A DNA stretch of 64,000 bases from CAVXXB01 sp963765585 (GTDB taxonomy: Bacteria; Calditrichota; Calditrichia; JAJRVZ01), in contig CAVXXB010000008.1 of assembly GCA_963765585.1 (NCBI GenBank), positions 806,001 through 870,000 of the forward strand, in the 5' to 3' direction. Each line of letters opens with the position of its first letter. Position 1 is the stretch's first letter. Positions 53,187 through 62,930 of this stretch are shown piece after piece. The notes below the pieces were generated by a model, which saw nothing but the letters and a program-made list of their open reading frames with translations, was not told the origin of the DNA and searched no databases. The position numbers were made by a program, and so were the translations under genes.

Positions 53187-54308
53187 TTGTACCAAAGGTT
53201 GCTACTATATCTTCTTGTTATTATTCTTACCATCATCGTTTATACATGCTCATTTACCAGCCGTTCTGTTCTTATAAAAGATATCCGGCTTGAAGAAATT
53301 GGCGTAAATAATTTTTATACACTAAATCCTGAACTTGAATCCTACGTGGCCAGATGGAACGGCAGCAGAGTAGATCTTCATGCAGGGGAAGAATCAGACG
53401 CGCCCATAATCACATCCTTTTCCCAGGAAAATGACTATGAATATATCGGCACAAATTCTTCAACCGGGCAATTATATGCGCGCATCATTTCCGGAACTAA
53501 TAGTTCTGAACTGTCCTGGGATAATATTAAAAACGTAGATGATCCTGCGTCATATAAATTAATATTAGAAATCGTTCCCGATGAGCCCCAATCCCCATAT
53601 GAGAATATGGTATATATCCCTGCAGGTAACATCATGATGGGTAGTAAGTACCAGAAAGATGAACAACCGATCCACCGCGTTTATGTGGATGGCTTCTATA
53701 TTGATAAATACGAAGTAACTGTGGCTGAATACCGAGAATTTTGCCGGGCAACACGCAGAGTTATGCCAAAACAACCGTACTGGAATGACGACAACCATCC
53801 GGTCGTAAAAGTCTCCTGGAATAATGCCAATGCCTATGCCAGGTGGAAAAAGAAACGCCTGCCGACCGAAGCGGAGTGGGAATATGCTGCCAGATCAGGA
53901 AGAAAGGGATATTTTTATTCCTGGGGCAATAAAGCACCCGGCCGTAGAAAAGGTGGTAACATTGCCGATGAGGCACTGCGATCGGAAAAAAAATTCTGGC
54001 GCATCTGGAAAAATTATTACGATGGATTTGTTTATACCTCCCCACGCGGCTCCTTTTACAGCAATGACTTTGGCTTATTTGATATGACCGGAAATGTCTG
54101 GGAATGGTGTTCAGACTGGTATGTTGCCGATTATTACAAAACCAGTTTACAAAAGAATCCAAAAGGGCCTGACAAAGGCACACATAAGGTCTTACGTGGC
54201 GGTTCATGGAATTTTTCTCCCCGCGATATTCTTGCCACCCGGCGTATGCACTATCGTAGAGATGTTGAGCTGGACTATATTGGTTTCCGCTGCGCGAAGG
54301 ATAAATGA
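53187..54308 (+). CDS. Membrane-anchored FGE-sulfatase (SUMF1) domain protein
   Basis: Starts with TTG at 53187 (AAAGG 9 bases upstream). An N-terminal hydrophobic helix (LLLYLLVIILTIIVYTC) is followed by a beta region to residue 140, and then a formylglycine-generating-enzyme-like domain: MVYIPAGNIMMGS, VDGFYIDKYEVTVAEYREF, PVVKVSWNNANAY, LPTEAEWEYAARSG, GNVWEWCSDWY, and VLRGGSWNF. Many bacterial members are not sulfatase activators but ligand-binding or surface proteins. The Cys pair of true FGE is not seen. It is a single gene and is probably unrelated to the SOS genes around it. Confidence 0.85.
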   Translation: MYQRLLLYLLVIILTIIVYTCSFTSRSVLIKDIRLEEIGVNNFYTLNPELESYVARWNGSRVDLHAGEESDAPIITSFSQENDYEYIGTNSSTGQLYARIISGTNSSELSWDNIKNVDDPASYKLILEIVPDEPQSPYENMVYIPAGNIMMGSKYQKDEQPIHRVYVDGFYIDKYEVTVAEYREFCRATRRVMPKQPYWNDDNHPVVKVSWNNANAYARWKKKRLPTEAEWEYAARSGRKGYFYSWGNKAPGRRKGGNIADEALRSEKKFWRIWKNYYDGFVYTSPRGSFYSNDFGLFDMTGNVWEWCSDWYVADYYKTSLQKNPKGPDKGTHKVLRGGSWNFSPRDILATRRMHYRRDVELDYIGFRCAKDK

Positions 54309-55102
54309 TACTGTGCACTCGCCACTCGGTACACGCTTCTCGATGCTGGATACTGGATGCTCGCCTCTTGATTTAGGTTACACCAAGAACACGAAGAGCG
54401 CACGAAGATCACGAAGAATAACTATTTATTATCTTTGTGATTTCTGCAGTTAAAAGAACTCATCATGTAATGACCTTTTACCTGAGGCACCTTACAGTAT
54501 GATATTGGTGCGTCTTTCTTTCCCGGAACGGGATCCTATGGATAGGAATCCTTTTACATGTGACACTAAATATCCCATTTGGGAATTACAATTGTCATTT
54601 AACCGTAATAACAAAGATGGTGCCAATATTGCATCGTAGGGACACGGCATGCCGTGTCCCTACGCCATGAATATTCTAAATATTTTCTAATGATTATTAC
54701 ATAATCATTTAATGACAAACCTTTGTGACTCTGCGAGATCTAGTTTCGTAAATATCGGCAAAATTCTTCCATTACCAAGTAACGAGGACCGAGTGCCAAG
54801 GCTAAAACAACCCCCTAACCCTCCGCCGGTAGTCGGATCTTCGACCTTTTTTAAGGGGGAACAACTTTGTGCCTTTTTTCCGGGACTTGAGTGCTCAAGG
54901 AATATATCTCTACAATAATTGAATCCCTCCGGGATCCTAAGTAGACTCTGTGCCTTTGTGCCTTTTTTCTGTCTCTCTGTCGTTTCCTCAGGGACTTAGG
55001 TGCTCAGTGCTTAGGGACTTTTATTACTTTGTCTCTCTGTCGCTTTGTCACTATCTATCAACTTCTTACACCCCCTCCCTCAATACAGTGCCTCAAATAA
55101 CT
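54309..55102. repeat. Repeat-rich intergenic region before dnaE, with left arm of an inverted repeat
   Basis: After a 'CACCAAGAACACGAAGAGCG' stretch and one TCCCGGAACGGGATCC element, the segment 54573-55060 is repeated in inverted orientation at 58335-58745, on the other side of dnaE. It contains the palindrome GTAGGGACACGGCATGCCGT (54636) and 'GGACTTAGGTGCTCAGTGC' pieces. No gene is seen. Confidence 0.85.
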
Positions 55103-55139
55103 CTTGCTCCATTCAAAATATTGGTGTACATTTGTACAC
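55103..55139 (+). promoter_or_regulatory. dnaE promoter with LexA operator
   Basis: TTGCTC (55103-55108) and TACATT (55127-55132, 18-base spacer) frame the palindrome GTGTACATTTGTACAC (55124-55139), identical in all 16 bases to the one before lexA. It lies 13 bases before the dnaE start codon. The conserved position over the -10 indicates repression by LexA. Confidence 0.85.
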
Positions 55140-55152
55140 TATTTAAATTATC

Positions 55153-58100
55153 ATGAAGAACTTTACACACTTACATACGCACAGTTACTATAGTCTGCTG
55201 GATGGTGTCCCGGGACCCGAAGATCTTGCAGTCAAGGCCTATAAGTATCAAAATGAAATACTCTGGCTTTGACCGATCATAATGGTTTGTACGGCGCGGT
55301 CGAGTTTTATCAAAAATGCCAGGAATATGGTATTAAGGCAATTATCGGGAGCGAAGTTACGCTCTCGGATTCTTCAAATCTTATTCTCCTGATTAAGAAT
55401 TCAACCGGGTACCGTAATTTATGCCGCATCATTTCCCTGGGACGTTTACACGGCGGTCATCTTAATTTTAAACTCAGCCTGAAGGATATTGCAAAGTACA
55501 AAGATGGCTTGATTGTTTTGTCCGGCGGAAATAAGGGCCGTATTACCCAACTTTTACGTAAACAGGATCTGACATCTGCCATTAACCTGGCCAAACAAAT
55601 GCAGAATAATTTTAATGGGGATTTTTACCTGGAGATGCAGCAATTTTCCGGTCAGGATACGCTCATGAACCTGCGTCTGCGGGATATTTCGGTTGAAAAT
55701 AAAATTCCCATCGTCGCCACAAATGATGTGCATTTTTTAACGGCTAAAGACTGGCCGTTAAGACGTATACTACACGCAGTGGATCAAAACACCGTCCTCG
55801 AGAAAGTTCAAAGTGCCGGGCTTTCTGAACAGTACCTGAAGTCCGCAACTCAAATGTATGATATGTTCAAGCAATTTCCACTCGCCCTAGCCAATACGGA
55901 GAAAATTGCCCGCGATTGTAATTTTGAATTTGAACTCGGGCGATCGATCTTTCCTTCTGTTGATTTACCTGAGAGCGAAAGCAGTTTTTCATATTTATGG
56001 AAATTATGTTTTGATGGTGCGACGACGCGTTATCACCCATTTACCCAGGAAGTTATTCAACGGCTGGAATACGAACTAAAGACGATACATAATCTGGGGT
56101 TTGCTGAGTACTTTCTGATTGTCAGGGAAATTGTGCAATTTTGCCGCAGTAACCACATTCCTTGTGTCGGCCGGGGCTCTGCCGCAGACAGTCTTGTTTC
56201 ATACGTTCTCGGAATTACCCAGGTGGATCCCCTGAAACATAATCTTTATTTTGAACGTTTTCTTAATCCGCAACGAAAAGATCCGCCTGATATCGATCTT
56301 GATTTGTGCTGGAAAAACCGTGACCGGGTTCTGGAGCATGTCTATGAGAAATATGGCAAAGATCGTACGGCGATGATATGTACTTTTAACACGTTTCAAA
56401 GCCGTTCCGCCATTCGGGACGTGGCAAAAACATATGGTCTTCCGGAAGACGAAATCAACAAGATCACCAAATATCTTCCACACCATGCCATTGACAAGAT
56501 TGAGGAAATTGTCAATTCGCTGCCCGAGTTGCGTGATATCCGGCATAACCTGCCGCTATATGAAGAAATTATGCGCCTGGCACAACGTATTGCAAACTTT
56601 CCCCGCCATATTTCCATCCACCCGGGCGGCGTGATTATTGCTCCTGATAAAATCACCCATTATACCCCGCTGGAAATAGCCGGCAAAGGCATCGTTATTG
56701 CCCAATATGATATGTATTCAATCGAGAAACTGGGCCTGGTAAAAATGGACCTGCTCGGTGTGCGTTCGCTGAGCATCATCACCGACTGTATGAAGCATGT
56801 AAAGCAACGCAGCGGACATAAAAACCAGAAATTTTCCAATCTTAGTTTTTTGCTAAAAAACGCTGACGAATTGTCCCCACTGGATCTGCGTACCATCCCC
56901 GAAGATGATCCACAGGTAACCGCATATATCCGTTCCGGCCAGACCATGGCCTGCTTTCAACTGGAGAGCCCGGCCATGCGCGGCTTACTCAAGAAAATGC
57001 AGATCGAAAATGTAAATGATGTCATTGCCGCAGTGGCACTGATCCGACCAGGTGCTTCCGGCAGCGGTATGAAGGAAGTATATATTAAGCGTCGGGCCGG
57101 ATTAGAGGCCATTAAATATGTTCACCCTTCCCTGGCGGCATCCCTCGATGACACCTATGGTGTCATTATTTACCAGGAACAGGTTCTGCAGGTGGCACAC
57201 TTTGTGGCGGGCCTGCCGCTCGATAAAGCAGACACCCTTCGCCGGGCAATGACAAAGTCACGAACTAAGAAGGAATTCATGTCCATCTACCAGGATTTTA
57301 TTCTCGGTGCGCAGGCCAAAGGCCTAAATGAGAAACAGGCGGAAACAGTCTGGAAATTTCTTTCACAATTTGTGGGCTATGGATTTAACAAGGCCCATTC
57401 GGCAACTTATGGCACCATCGCGTATCAGACTGCTTTTCTAAAATATTATTTCCCGGTGGAATATATGTGTGCTGTGCTCAACAACCATGGCGGTTTTTAT
57501 TCAAAGATGGCGTATATCGAAGAGATTCGCCGGCTGGACATTCCCATATTACCCCCGGATGTTAATTATTCGGATCGTAATTTTACCTGTGAAGGTAATG
57601 CAATTCGTTGTGGACTGAGCCCGGTTTTTGAGTTAACGGAACGTACCATACAAAACATTCTTACGGAAAAGAAAAAGCGGCCATTTACCGATCTTTATGA
57701 CTTTTTAAACCGCAGCCGGACGGGCGAAAAAGAAGCAATGCATTTGATCAAGGCAGGCGCATTACGTTCTGTGCATCCCAGCGAGCCACAACTGTTAATG
57801 CTAAACAAGGTTTTTTTCAAGAATAACCGAAAGAAAGCGATTAGTGAGTTTGTTACGGGTGACACCGATCTTCCTCCCTATAATCAATATCACAGGATTC
57901 TTAATGAGATGGAGATACTCGACTTTTCCATATCCGCGCATCCACTCACACTTTTTGATGATTTTGTTGATAAAAACAAACTGGTACCGGCCACACAGTT
58001 GGAAAATCATCAGGACAAGCAGATTTTATTCTGCGGCTGGCTGGTCACATCACGCCGCGTGAATACCAACAACGGACAATATATGAAATTTCTGACCCTG

Positions 58101-58325
58101 GAGGATCAATTTGGGTTGTGTGAAGCAGTGTTGTTTTCTGATGCCTATACCAAATACGGACATCTTATTCGCACCCATGGCCCTTATCTTGTCAAAGGTA
58201 AGGTGCAGTCACGCCTGCCCGGTGAAGCCAATATTATCATCGAGGAAATTAGTGTAGTGGAAATGGATAAGCGGGAGATGGAGCAGTTGTTGCAGAGGAA
58301 GGTGCCGGAGACTCTGGGTGCCTGA
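55153..58325 (+). CDS. SOS-type DNA polymerase III alpha subunit (DnaE2/ImuC-like), frameshifted near start
   Basis: The start MKNFTHLHTHSYYSLLDG at 55153 is the PHP domain. That frame stops at 55270, while the next frame resumes as NTLALTDHNGLYGAVEF and runs to 58325; one base near 55245-55258 separates them. The polymerase has GRGSAADSLVSYVLG, PPDIDLD (two catalytic Asp), KMDLLGV (third Asp), FNKAHSATYG and a C-terminal OB region. At about 1057 residues it is shorter than replicative DnaE. The LexA operator directly upstream and the Y-family polymerase nearby identify it as the mutagenic copy. It ends in the bordering inverted repeat. Confidence 0.92.
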
Positions 58326-58334
58326 TTATTTTTA

Positions 58335-58745
58335 GAAGTGACAAAGAAACAAAGTAATGAAAGTCCCTAAGCACTTAAGTCCCTGAGGAAAGGCACAGAG
58401 TACTTTTAACTTCGAAATTCAATATTCGAAATTATTACTTTTAAAGTCCCTGAGTCCCTAAGTTTAGGCATAAAGTTGTTCCCTTAGAAAAGGGGGATAG
58501 GCGGTTGTGTTTAGCCTTGGCACTCGGTCCTCGTTGCTCGGTACTGGAAGAATTTTGCCGATATTTACGAAACTATATCTCGCAGAGTCGCAAAGGTTTG
58601 TCATTAAATGAGTTATGTAATAATCATTAGAAAATATTTAGAATATTCATGGCGTAGGGACACGGCATGCCGTGTCCCTACGATGCAATATTGGCACCAT
58701 CTTTGCGTAATTACAGTTAAATGATAATTGAAATTCCCAAATGGA
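58335..58745. repeat. Right arm of the inverted repeat around dnaE
   Basis: Reverse complement of 54573-55060 with a few indels and substitutions. Shared landmarks include ATTCTAAATATTTTCTAATG, the GGGACACGGCATGCCGTGTC palindrome, CGTAAATATCGGCAAAATTC and AACGAGGACCGAGTGCCAAG. By eye about nine in ten bases match over the innermost 260 bases. The gap 58746-58773 leads to the next gene. Confidence 0.85.
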
Positions 58746-58773
58746 ATATTTATTTCCTCTGCGAACTCTGCGC

Positions 58774-59049
58774 CTACTCCGCGTCCTCCGCGGTATTTCT
58801 TTGGTTAGATTTAACCTGATTTACTATATCAAGGATCGATGCAATTTTTGGTTTTACTTGTACCAGATCCTGATCTTTGGCGAAATCAGGAAAATGTGTG
58901 TTAATAAATTTTGATAATTCAATCCGATGGCCCCAGCAGGAAATCATTTTCGAACAGGGTTGACCCAAATTTTCCGCTCTGCAATAGGAAAATTTTAAAT
59001 GATGACCCAATTTTCGGCAATAAATTTCCTGCCCATCAAATTGATTCAT
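58774..59049 (-). CDS. Small Cys-containing protein of unknown function
   Basis: A 91-residue protein with four Cys in the first 40 residues (YCRKLG, YCRAEN, QPCSKMISCW), spaced C-x11-C-x8-C-x5-C, which could bind a metal or FeS cluster. A helical tail follows. It lies 13 bases downstream of trpB2 on the same strand and is probably co-transcribed. No family name can be given with confidence. Confidence 0.6.
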   Translation of the reverse strand: MNQFDGQEIYCRKLGHHLKFSYCRAENLGQPCSKMISCWGHRIELSKFINTHFPDFAKDQDLVQVKPKIASILDIVNQVKSNQRNTAEDAE

Positions 59050-59062
59050 TTTTTCTGTTCCC

Positions 59063-60452
59063 CTACCATTTGCCGGTTTTTACTGCTTTTGGTTTTGGCA
59101 GATGAGAAAGACCTTCAACAGATTTGGCTAACAATTCATCAGGAAATTCATAATCGTGCAGATGTCCGCCAAAGTACCGGTCGTATCCGGTCAAATCCAT
59201 TAAACCATGACCACTGAGTGAAAATAAAATTGTTTTTTCTTTGCCTTCCTCTTTGGCCTTTATTGCTTCCTGGATTGTGGCAGCAACAGCATGACTGGTT
59301 TCCGGTGCTACAATTATACCCTCTGTACGTGCAAATTTGATTGCCGCATCATAACACTCTAGTTGGTGTATCGAACGAGGTGTAAATAGCCCTTCAACGA
59401 CTCCCTGGCTGACCAGAGGTGAGATCCCGTGATAGCGCAATCCACCGGCATGAATCGGTGGTGGAATAAAAGTGTGTCCTAGCGAGTGCATCGGTAACAG
59501 CGGTGTCATTTCGGCAGTATCCCCAAAATCATACATAAAAGGTGCCTTTGTCATAGTCGGACATGATGATGGCTCCACCGGAATAATATCAATATCGGCG
59601 CCATTGATTTTATCGTATGCAAATGGAAATGACAGACCGGCAAAATTGCTTCCGCCACCAGCACATCCAATAACTGTATCAATCTTTTTTACACCAATTT
59701 TTTCGAATTGTTTTTTGGCTTCCAAACCAATGATGGTTTGATGAAGCATTACATGATTCAATACACTGCCAAGCGAATAACGGGTTTTTCCTGTAGGATC
59801 GGTAACCGCTGCTTCGATGGCTTCACTAATAGCGATTCCCAGACTTCCCGGTGTATCCGGATCTTCCTCAAGAATTTTTCTTCCTGCCGCTGTTTCAGTG
59901 CTGGGGCTGGGAATACAGGTACCACCCCAGGTTTCCATCATAGTTTTACGAAATGGTTTTTGATCAAAACTTATTCTTACCATAAACACTTTACATTCAA
60001 GACCGATAATTGCACAGGCAAAGGATAATGCGCTTCCCCACTGCCCGGCCCCGGTTTCAGTCGTGAGTCTCTCAATACCAAATTGTTTATTATACCAGGC
60101 CTGCGGCACAGCCGTGTTTGGCTTGTGACTTCCGGGAGGAGAAATACTTTCATTTTTATAATATATTTTTGCCGGTGTATCGAGATACTTTTTCAAGGGC
60201 ATAGGCACGATGTAATGGTGATGGTCGCCAGCGATATAGAATTTCAAGAACCTCTTCGGGAATATCTATCCAGCGTTCCTGACTTACTTCCTGTTCAATC
60301 AAGTTCATGGGAAATACCGGTGCCAGCATATCGGGAGAGATTGGATTTCCATCAGGTCCCAGCGGCGGCTGCATTGGTGATGGCAGGTCGGCTGCCAGGT
60401 TATACCATTGTCGGGGGATTTCATCATCATTCAAAACAATTTTAACAGGCAT
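59063..60452 (-). CDS. trpB: TrpB2-type tryptophan synthase beta chain, frameshifted
   Basis: The upstream frame (MPVKIVLNDDEIPRQWYN, from 60452) contains the long TrpB2 N-terminus and WRPSPLHRAYALEK. The next frame resumes as YLDTPAKIYYKNESISPPGS with the PLP lysine in GSHKPNTA, the ETGAGQWG loop and the GCAGGGSN phosphate-binding motif. The break lies in GAAAAAG at about 60192-60198, a homopolymer. TrpB2 enzymes make tryptophan from indole and serine, often without a stable TrpA. GGAG lies 7 bases before the ATG, immediately after five 10-bp repeats. Confidence 0.92.
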
Positions 60453-60461
60453 TTTTCGCTC

Positions 60462-60511
60462 CTTTGTACTATTTTGTCCTATCTTGGCCTACCGTGGCCT
60501 ACTTTGTCCTA
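60462..60511 (-). repeat. Five tandem 10-bp repeats upstream of trpB2
   Basis: On the minus strand: TAGGACAAAG, TAGGCCACGG, TAGGCCAAGA, TAGGACAAAA, TAGTACAAAG, in perfect 10-base register, ending 9 bases before the start codon of trpB2 and overlapping its Shine-Dalgarno region. The near-helical spacing and position between trpR and trpB2 suggest a tandem regulatory site. Confidence 0.8.
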
Positions 60512-60514
60512 CCG

Positions 60515-60541
60515 TGTAGTCCATCTATAAGATGGACTACA
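60515..60541. promoter_or_regulatory. Inverted repeat between trpR and trpB2
   Basis: A perfect 11-bp inverted repeat TGTAGTCCATC / GATGGACTACA with a 5-base spacer lies 9 bases after the trpR stop, next to the 10-bp repeats. No T-run follows on either strand, so it is more likely an operator or mRNA hairpin than a terminator. Confidence 0.6.
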
Positions 60542-60550
60542 TCGTCTTAA

Positions 60551-60832
60551 TTATGTAAACTTTTCAATTGCTTCTCTGAGAATTGAATTCTTCTTTTTCA
60601 ACTCCCGTGATCCACGGGTAATCTTACATAAACTGATATGTAATTCCCCGGCAATTTGTCTTTGACTCTTACCGTCATTTAGCATCTTGACCAGATCCCA
60701 GCGCAAACCCAAATCATGCAGCTCCGCAGGAGTAAGTATGCTCTCCAATAATAACTGGATTTTACGTGGATCGTCCGTCTGTGCTAAATATTCTGATAGT
60801 TCATTTTTTTTCATGAATTCGTTTCTATGCAT
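60551..60832 (-). CDS. TrpR/YerC-family repressor
   Basis: A 93-residue helical protein with the Trp-repressor superfamily pattern: LLESILTPAELHDLGLRWDLV, then the helix-turn-helix GKSQRQIAGELHISLCKITRGSREL. It is placed directly upstream of trpB2. The start codon sits inside the perfect 18-bp palindrome GTTTCTATGCATAGAAAC (60821-60838), a likely self-regulatory operator. AAGGTG lies 5 bases before the ATG. The tryptophan contacts of E. coli TrpR cannot be checked by eye, so the ligand is inferred from context. Confidence 0.88.
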   Translation of the reverse strand: MHRNEFMKKNELSEYLAQTDDPRKIQLLLESILTPAELHDLGLRWDLVKMLNDGKSQRQIAGELHISLCKITRGSRELKKKNSILREAIEKFT

Positions 60833-60838
60833 AGAAAC
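60821..60838. promoter_or_regulatory. Palindrome over the trpR start codon
   Basis: GTTTCTATGCATAGAAAC is a perfect 18-bp palindrome with the trpR ATG at its centre. Its position fits an autoregulatory operator of the TrpR-family protein or a structured translation start. It does not resemble the E. coli trp operator sequence. Confidence 0.6.
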
Positions 60839-60968
60839 ACCTTGGTAAAGATATCACATAGACATGCACCATGCAAATCTTTTTTATATTTTCTTGCCCA
60901 CCCCGGATTATTTTCTAATCCCTGCTCGTTACCTGATTCAACCAATCAATATAATAAGGAGTTAGTTT

Positions 60969-62057
60969 ATGACAAATCGTTTACTGTCTGCTATAACAAT
61001 TCTAATTTTAGGCATTTCAACACTGCTTCAGGCCCAGATCACTATCAGTGCCCAGGATATCCTGAACACAATCGGAACTTCTATTGAGACCGAAATTGAT
61101 ACAACCGGAAATATTTCTGTTAATCCTGGCTCCCCGGGCGAAAATCAAATCTGGGATTTTACTTCTTTGAGCATTAATGGCTATATAATCCCCACTGAAT
61201 ATATTACTCCTGACGGAACACCTTTTGCATCCGACTTTCCCGGAGCAAATTTCGTTCAGAAAACCGTTTACGTGGAAGGTGATGTTAATGCTGAAATGTA
61301 CGTCTATGAGAATATACAACCCACAAAATTTTCACATCTGGGAAATGGAATTATTTCTGGCGAATTCAGATTAATGCAAACTGGTGGTGAAGTTGCAGAT
61401 CTGCCACTTACATACGGTGCTGAATGGACAGAAAATGTTGCTGATACTATTTTGGTCGTTGATGGTTTTTTTATGGAAACCATATCTATTTCAAACAGTT
61501 CTGTCGACGGATGGGGCTTACTTAAATTGCCGATTGGAGATTTTGAGAGTTTGCGTATAAGAGATGATTTTCTAAGTGTGTCTAACACCTATGTAAGCAA
61601 TATCCTGGTTTCCAGCGACACAACAAACTCAATTGAATACTCATGGGTTGCCAGAGAAGCAATATCCTTAATGTATATCTCAAGTGAGATGGATGATACA
61701 AATCCAAATTTTAACACCGCCGGTGAGATCGGTTGGGCCACCAGCATATCAACCAGTGATGTGACTGATGATTTCGTATATGATTTGCCAGTAGAATTTG
61801 TATTAGAACAGAATTACCCAAATCCGTTCAATCCCGAAACAGTGATCAGTTATTCCCTGCCAAAACAGAGTACAGTGGTTTTATCTGTATATGATGTTAC
61901 CGGCCGACTCGTTGATACGATCACACCAGGTTTGCAGCAAGCAGGTACACATGAAGTAAGATGGCAGGCAGCCAGCCATCTGGCCTCGGGAGCATATATT
62001 TACAGAATTCAGGCTGGTAATTTTGTATCTACGAAAAAGATGATTCTAATTCGTTAA
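60969..62057 (+). CDS. Secreted protein with type IX-type C-terminal sorting domain
   Basis: A 362-residue protein with a signal peptide (LLSAITILILGISTLLQAQ), a beta-rich central region without recognised family, and a C-terminal sorting domain: LEQNYPNPFNPETVISYSLP, VYDVTGRLVDTI, GTHEVRWQ, GAYIYRIQAG and a basic end KKMILIR. Such tails are recognised by the type IX secretion system or related FCB export routes and are cleaved on export. AATAAGGAG lies upstream of the ATG. The terminator follows within 40 bases. Confidence 0.9.
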   Translation: MTNRLLSAITILILGISTLLQAQITISAQDILNTIGTSIETEIDTTGNISVNPGSPGENQIWDFTSLSINGYIIPTEYITPDGTPFASDFPGANFVQKTVYVEGDVNAEMYVYENIQPTKFSHLGNGIISGEFRLMQTGGEVADLPLTYGAEWTENVADTILVVDGFFMETISISNSSVDGWGLLKLPIGDFESLRIRDDFLSVSNTYVSNILVSSDTTNSIEYSWVAREAISLMYISSEMDDTNPNFNTAGEIGWATSISTSDVTDDFVYDLPVEFVLEQNYPNPFNPETVISYSLPKQSTVVLSVYDVTGRLVDTITPGLQQAGTHEVRWQAASHLASGAYIYRIQAGNFVSTKKMILIR

Positions 62058-62092
62058 GAAAAATTTTATATAGGATAACAAAATTTACTCAT

Positions 62093-62127
62093 CCCGAGAT
62101 TAGCATAACGATCTCGGGATTTTTTTT
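62093..62127 (+). terminator. Rho-independent terminator, first unit of the hairpin array
   Basis: CCCGAGAT, 10-base loop TAGCATAACG, ATCTCGGG, then A and eight T. It is a strong terminator for the sorting-domain gene. Its loop and stem layout equal the hairpin 1 units that follow in the array, so the array may derive from this terminator. Confidence 0.85.
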
Positions 62128-62129
62128 AC

Positions 62130-62870
62130 TAAAGCACATTCTCCCGGAAATCGTTTCACTAATTTCCGGGTTAGAACACCTCATCCGGAGATTAGCGTAG
62201 CGATCTCTCATTCCCCCCTTTCCGGATAGCATCTCATACGGAGATTAGCATAGCGATCTCCGGATAAGTTAACCCCAGGCATATTCTCCCGGAAACCGTT
62301 TCACTTATTTCCGGGTTAGAACATCTCATCCGGAGATTAGCGTAGCGATCTCCGGATAAGTTAACCCCAGGCATATTCTCCCGGAAATCGTTTCACTTAT
62401 TTCCGGGTTAGAACATCTCATACGGAGATTAGCGTAGCGATCTCCGGATAAGTTAACCCCAGGCATATTCCCCCGGAAACCGTTTCACTTATTTCCGGGA
62501 TAGAACACCTCATCCGGAGATTAGCATAGCGATCTCTGGATAAGTTAACCCCAGGCATATTCTCCCGGAAACCGTTTCACTTATTTCCGGGATAGAACAC
62601 CTCATCCGGAGATTAGCGTAGCGATCTCCGGATAAGTTAACCCCAGGCATATTCTCCCGGAAACCGTTTCACTTATTTCCGGGATAGAATCACCTCATCC
62701 GGAGATTAGCATAGCGATCTCTGGATAAGTTAACCCCAGGCATATTCTCCCGGAAACCGTTTCACTTATTTCCGGGATAGAACACCTCATCCGGAGATTA
62801 GCGTAGCGATCTCTGGATAAGTTACCCCCAGGCATATTCCCCCGGAAACCGCTTCGCTAATTTCCGGGAA
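62130..62870 (+). repeat. Array of about eight two-hairpin repeat units
   Basis: Units of about 92 bp contain hairpin 1 (CCGGAGAT, TAGCGTAGCG loop, ATCTCCGG), a link 'ATAAGTTAACCCCAGGCAT', hairpin 2 (CCGGAAACCGTTTCACTTA then TTTCCGG) and 'GATAGAACACCTCAT'. Neighbouring units differ at a few positions, some of them compensated in the stem, others giving G-T pairs (ATCTCTGG). Three related units lie at 11.6-11.9 kb. There are no spacers, so this is not a CRISPR array. Confidence 0.9.
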
Positions 62871-62930
62871 AGACTCTGATCCGATTGACTTTATCATTTT
62901 TCATATTTATAATCTATCTACGATTATCCC

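Noticed and set aside
54573..58745. Composite transposon around dnaE
   Set aside because: The inverted arms contain no transposase frame, and no target-site duplication could be seen; reported only as inverted repeats.
62130..62870. Possible CRISPR array
   Set aside because: The 92-bp units are contiguous and each is repeated along its whole length with two internal hairpins. There are no unique spacers and no cas genes.
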